Source: JBCBKP01 sp038521625
GTDB taxonomy: Bacteria > Planctomycetota > Phycisphaerae > Phycisphaerales > UBA1924
DNA: 64,000 nucleotides
Direction: 5' to 3'
Assembly (NCBI GenBank): GCA_038521625.1
Contig: JBCBKP010000001.1
Coordinates: 186,001-250,000, forward strand
Both the position numbers and the translations under genes were made by a program. Each line of letters opens with the position of its first letter. Position 1 is the stretch's first letter. The notes below the pieces were generated by a model. That model searched no databases. It was not told the DNA's origin and worked only from the letters and a program-made list of their open reading frames with translations. Positions 60,591-64,000 of this stretch are shown piece by piece.

Positions 60591-61682
60591 TCAGGTGGTC
60601 GCGGCGCCGAGCCGGCCACCCATGAACTCGCGGATGGAGTCGACGATCCGCTCGGCGGTCCGGACGTTGACGAGGCCGGCCTCCGCGTCGATGGGGGGGG
60701 TCGAGCCGGTCCGGACGGCGTCGATGAAGGCGCCGATCTCGAGCTCGAGCTGGTCCGCGTCGTCGACGTCGAGGGTCTCGATATTGACCAGCTCCGACCA
60801 GTTCAGGTCCGAGAGGTCGACGCCGGCTCGGAGCTGCTCGGCGACCTCCTGCCGCTGGAGCTCGTTGGCCGTGCGGAGGATGGCCGTGCCCGACTTCTTG
60901 GCGTAGTCGATCTTGATGTAGCCGTTCTCGCCGGTGATGCGGGTGAGACGCTCGGTCTTGAGCGCGAGCCGGCTCGCCGAGATGTTCGCGACGCACGGGC
61001 CGCGCTCGGTCTCGAAGCGGAGGCGTGCGTTGCAGATGTCCTCGTGATCCGAGAGGACGGCGACGCCGGACGCCTCGACGCGGCTGGGCTCCCGGCCGCC
61101 CATCAGCCAGAGCACGACGTCGAGGTCGTGGATCATCATGTCCATCACGACGCCGACGTCCATGGAGCGGAAGGTCATCGGGCTGACCCGTTGGACGTCG
61201 ATGAACCGGGGCACGATCTCGTGCCCCTCCTCGCGCATCACCGCCATGGCACGGACCACGGGGTTGAATCGCTCGATGTGCCCGACCATCAGGCAGGCGC
61301 CGCTCGCGAGCGCCGCGTCGCGGATGCGGACGGCGGTCTCGGCGTCGGGCGCGAGCGGCTTCTCGATCAGGCAGCCGATGCCCGCGTCGAGGAACGGCTC
61401 CGACGCGTGCAGGTGCGCCGTCGTCGGCACCGCGATGCTCACCGCGTCGACACCGGCCTCGAGCAGTTCGTCCTCGGTCGCGAAGGCGCTCGTGCCGCGC
61501 TGCTCGGCGATCTCGCGGGCTCGGTCGCCGTCCGCATCGACGACGCCGACGAATTCGACGTCCTCGCGCTCGCTGTAGACGCGGGCGTGGTGGCGGCCCA
61601 TGCGGCCCACGCCGACCACGCCGCAGCGCAGCTTCTTCGAGGGTGCGGTTCTGCCGTTGACGACGCCGTCGTGGGAGATCAT
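60591..61682 (-). CDS. Gfo/Idh/MocA family oxidoreductase
   Basis: 363 residues. The Rossmann motif CGVVGVGRMGRHHARVY, the conserved CLIEKPLA (EKP) and the DMMIHDLDVVLWLMGG block with catalytic His are clear. The C-terminal beta sheet domain follows (DHEDICNARLRFETERG). Such enzymes oxidise or reduce sugars or polyols with NAD(P). In planctomycetes they are very common; the substrate is not known. It starts about 15 bases after the thioredoxin gene on the same strand, so they may be co-transcribed. Confidence 0.88.
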   Translation of the reverse strand: MISHDGVVNGRTAPSKKLRCGVVGVGRMGRHHARVYSEREDVEFVGVVDADGDRAREIAEQRGTSAFATEDELLEAGVDAVSIAVPTTAHLHASEPFLDAGIGCLIEKPLAPDAETAVRIRDAALASGACLMVGHIERFNPVVRAMAVMREEGHEIVPRFIDVQRVSPMTFRSMDVGVVMDMMIHDLDVVLWLMGGREPSRVEASGVAVLSDHEDICNARLRFETERGPCVANISASRLALKTERLTRITGENGYIKIDYAKKSGTAILRTANELQRQEVAEQLRAGVDLSDLNWSELVNIETLDVDDADQLELEIGAFIDAVRTGSTPPIDAEAGLVNVRTAERIVDSIREFMGGRLGAATT

Positions 61683-61696
61683 GGCGTGCCCGGCCG

Positions 61697-62029
61697 TTAG
61701 CCGGTCACCTCGTTGATCGCGGCGCTGAGCTCGTCCTTGCTCTTGAGGCCGACGAACTTGGTCGCGACCTCGCCGCCGTTGAAGAGGATGACCGTCGGGA
61801 TCGCGCTGATGCCGTACTTGACGGCGGTCTCGCGGTTGGAATCAGTGTCGACCTTGCCCACCTTTACCTTGCCGGCGAAGGACTCGGCGACTTCGTCGAT
61901 CGTCGGGGCGAGGAGCTTGCACGGCATGCACCATTCTGCCCAGAAGTCGACCAGCACGGGTCGATCGGAGGCGAGGACTTCCGTTTCGAAGTTAGCGTCC
62001 GTGAACTCTTGAACGTGCTCGCTCGCCAT
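61697..62029 (-). CDS. trxA: Thioredoxin
   Basis: 110-residue cytoplasmic dithiol reductase. The fold is standard (VLVDFWAEWCMPCKLLAPTI, KVDTDSNRETAVKYGI, the cis-Pro loop SAIPTVILFNGGE and FVGLKSKDEL). The active site is WCMPCK rather than the usual WCGPCK; this change may shift the redox potential. The gene lies between folP and the Gfo/Idh/MocA oxidoreductase gene. Confidence 0.93.
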   Translation of the reverse strand: MASEHVQEFTDANFETEVLASDRPVLVDFWAEWCMPCKLLAPTIDEVAESFAGKVKVGKVDTDSNRETAVKYGISAIPTVILFNGGEVATKFVGLKSKDELSAAINEVTG

Positions 62030-62120
62030 CTGCGCGTGCTCCTTTTGCGCGGGGGGCGGGGACCTCCGGCGCGTCCGCGAGGATAGCCGTCCGCACGGGG
62101 CCGCGCCGGATCGGCGCGGC

Positions 62121-63029
62121 TCAGGGCTCGCGGTCGATCTCGTGCTGCGTGCGCAGCGCCGCGGCGGTGTCGCGGACGTCGTGGGCGCGGATCAGCGAGG
62201 CGCCCCGCCGCGCGCAGGCGAGGGCGAACGCGATCGAGCCCCCCAGGCGTTTGCTCGGCGGCGGGGGCTCGGCGTCGGCGGCGCCCATCGAGAGCCGGCC
62301 GACGAAGCTCTTCCGGCTCGCGCCGGCGAGCACCGCGAATCCGAGCGATGCGATCTCACCGAGACGGCGGACGAGCTCGGTGTTCTGTTCGACGGACTTG
62401 CCGAACCCGAGGCCCGGGTCGAGGCAGATTGAAGCGGGCGCGCAGCCTGCGTCGAGCGCCCGGGACGCCATCGATTCGAGCGCGTCGCGGACGTGCGCGG
62501 CGACGTCGGCGTACTCGGGCGCGTGCCGGTAGCGGTCGGAGTAGCTGTCCTCGCCCGGCGGGCGCAGGCGGTGCATCAGCGCGATCCCGCAGCCACGCTC
62601 GGCGGCCAGCGCCAGGATCTCGGGGTGCTCGGATGCGCCGGAGACGTCGTTGATCGCGTTCGCGCCGGCTTCGAGCGCCGCCTCGGCGACCGCGGGAATC
62701 GTGGAATCGATGGAGATCGGCGTGTCGATGCCGGCGGCGCGGATGGCCGAGATGACCGGCACGACCCGCGAGATCTGTTCTTCCGCCCGGACGCGGTCCG
62801 CGCCCGGGCGCGTCGACTCGCCGCCGACGTCGAGCAGGTCTGCGCCGCGGGCGATCATGGCCCGCGCGGTCGCCAGGGCGGCCTCCGGGTCGAGGTTGTG
62901 CCCGGCGTCGGAGAAGCTGTCGGGCGTCGCGTTGACGACGCCCATCAGCGCGGTGCGCTCGGCCCCGAGCGCGAGGCCCGGGGCGATCAGCCATGGGGCG
63001 CGGGCGTCGGCCCGCGGGGCGCCGTCCAC
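62121..63029 (-). CDS. folP: Dihydropteroate synthase
   Basis: Joins p-aminobenzoate to 6-hydroxymethyl-dihydropterin diphosphate in folate synthesis. 302 residues with the pterin site MGVVNATPDSFSDAG, the second signature ADLLDVGGESTRPGA, DTPISIDSTIPAVAEAAL, CLDPGLGFGKSVEQN and the GASRKSFVGRLSMG loop; the Lys-Ser pair is intact. A polar loop near 250 (ADAEPPPPSKRLGG) is slightly longer than usual. It starts six bases after the gene that runs off the right edge. Confidence 0.94.
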   Translation of the reverse strand: MDGAPRADARAPWLIAPGLALGAERTALMGVVNATPDSFSDAGHNLDPEAALATARAMIARGADLLDVGGESTRPGADRVRAEEQISRVVPVISAIRAAGIDTPISIDSTIPAVAEAALEAGANAINDVSGASEHPEILALAAERGCGIALMHRLRPPGEDSYSDRYRHAPEYADVAAHVRDALESMASRALDAGCAPASICLDPGLGFGKSVEQNTELVRRLGEIASLGFAVLAGASRKSFVGRLSMGAADAEPPPPSKRLGGSIAFALACARRGASLIRAHDVRDTAAALRTQHEIDREP

Positions 63030-63035
63030 GCCCGA

Positions 63036-64000
63036 TCAGAACGCGGGGCCGGCGGGCAGGTCGTCGAAGAGCCCGGCCTCGTTGAGCTGGTTGGCGATCT
63101 CGGCGCCGTACAGCGCGACCTCGGTCGGGATGTGCAGGCGGACCAGCATCCCGCCGTCCTCGACGACCGCGCCCGCGGCGATCGCCGGCATCTCCGGGAT
63201 CTCGCCGACCATGCCCTCGACGTCCATGCCGAATCCCTGCGCGAGCGGGACGATGGTGTTCAGGAAGTTCGAGAGTGAGAAGTACGCCTCGCCGACGCGG
63301 CCCCGCGAGGGCAGGCGCGAGGCGGCGACGCGGATCACGCGGTTGTCGTCGAGGCTGGCGCCGCCGGCGAGGGCACGCTCGAGCAGCGGCGTCGCGGTCG
63401 AGACGGTGAGGAAGACGCCGTCGTCGGCGGTCGCGACGTAGCCGTCCGGCCCGCCCGAGGGCCCGTAGATGAGCGTCTGGATCATCGCCGGGTCGATCGG
63501 GATCGCGCCGGCCTCGGCGCCGAGCCCCTCGAGGTCGATCGCGGACGTGATTGCGTATCGGTCGACGCGCTGGTCGCCGACGCGGGCGGCGCCGTCGTCG
63601 TACTTGGTCTCGTATCCGACGCCCATGAACGACTGGCCGTCGAGCCCGCGGATCGCGTCGCGGATCTTGTCGAGGAACCCGCGTTCGGTCGACTCGGCGT
63701 AGGTGATCTGGTTCGAAAGGAAGCCCGACGCCCCACCATCCTCCGGCGGCGCGATGAGATAGGCCACGCGCCCGCCCGTGGCCAGCATGGCGTTGAGGTC
63801 GGCCGCGGTCGCGTCGGCGAACTCGGGCGGGAGGAGTTCCTCGGTGCGGGCCGCGATGGTCTTGAGCCCGTCGGCCGTGGAGTCGGAGGCGTACGCGAAG
63901 ATGAACTGGTCGTCGTTGGGGACCGACGCCATCAGCGAGCCGGAATCGCCTCCCTTGGAGAACAGCTCGGCCACCTCGCTGCCGGTCTTGAAGTTCGTGC
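63036..64000 (-). CDS. Hypothetical protein, 5' end missing
   Basis: The frame is open to the right edge, so the N-terminus is missing; 320 codons are visible. No catalytic motif is clear. It has alternating alpha/beta segments (DDQFIFAYASDSTADGLKTI, AADLNAMLATGGRVAYLIAP) and a Gly-rich late part (GPSGGPDGYVATADDGVF, VEGMVGEIPEMPAIAAGAVV). No family is recognised. An internal GTG near 63974 could be mistaken for the start, but codons upstream of it in the same frame (TNFKTGSE) look coding. It is followed at once by folP. Confidence 0.55.
   Translation of the reverse strand, partial: TNFKTGSEVAELFSKGGDSGSLMASVPNDDQFIFAYASDSTADGLKTIAARTEELLPPEFADATAADLNAMLATGGRVAYLIAPPEDGGASGFLSNQITYAESTERGFLDKIRDAIRGLDGQSFMGVGYETKYDDGAARVGDQRVDRYAITSAIDLEGLGAEAGAIPIDPAMIQTLIYGPSGGPDGYVATADDGVFLTVSTATPLLERALAGGASLDDNRVIRVAASRLPSRGRVGEAYFSLSNFLNTIVPLAQGFGMDVEGMVGEIPEMPAIAAGAVVEDGGMLVRLHIPTEVALYGAEIANQLNEAGLFDDLPAGPAF

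Overview
The window looks like chromosomal DNA of a very G+C-rich planctomycete of the Phycisphaerae type. The evidence is indirect: secreted proteins with a PTPG/IPAPG plus GLVATRRRR C-terminal sorting tail, a beta-helix protein with a dockerin-like Phycisphaera-type C-terminus, several GAF/FHA-SpoIIE phosphatases, an ECF sigma/anti-sigma pair, and a von Willebrand-type protein with helical repeats. Coding density is high, 4-nt start/stop overlaps are common, and no gene-free gap exceeds about 270 bases. No IS element, prophage, CRISPR array or rRNA was seen. One tRNA, tRNA-Leu(UAG), lies at 16056-16141.

Layout. 1-5006: hydrolase fragment, a secreted protein broken by an in-frame TAG, ferredoxin, zinc-ribbon protein, a lower-GC membrane/small protein pair, and metG. 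5094-10325: ECF sigma factor, anti-sigma-like protein, secreted repeat protein and GAF-SpoIIE phosphatase. 10365-15927 (minus): small protein, plsY, tmk, VWA/helical-repeat protein, DoxX-like protein. 16056-17945: tRNA-Leu and FHA-GAF-SpoIIE phosphatase. 18001-26752: two divergent operons built around three different Rieske fusions (cytochrome b-like-Rieske, Rieske-FMN glutamate-synthase-like, Rieske-TPP enzyme) plus small membrane proteins and DUF2721/DUF1622 proteins. 26813-31342: a split DUF3592 gene, a third SpoIIE phosphatase, and an ABC transporter with a DUF3299 protein.

31391-38180: a compact histidine operon, hisG-hisC-hisB-hisHF-hisAIE-hisD, every junction overlapping by 4 nt. Two genes are multi-enzyme fusions. 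Upstream of hisG lies a 16-codon reading frame with six His codons. It sits where transcription from a TTGACA promoter would begin, so it looks like a leaderless histidine leader peptide.

38188-49340 is mostly minus strand: methyltransferase, panE-like reductase, gyrB, amidohydrolase, LysM-L,D-transpeptidase, 5-formyl-THF cyclo-ligase, and rarA, which carries an in-frame repeat-like insertion. 49472-57764: acyltransferase, sorted secreted protein, ruvA, nucleotide-sugar dehydratase, dut and secreted proteins. 57800-64000 (minus): methyltransferase, ribosomal protein S1, Gfo/Idh/MocA oxidoreductase, thioredoxin, folP and a hypothetical protein running off the edge.

The most unusual items are the His-rich leader upstream of hisG, the three-Rieske cluster of unknown function, the hisHF and hisAIE fusions, and the repeat-like insertion with a nested small frame inside rarA.
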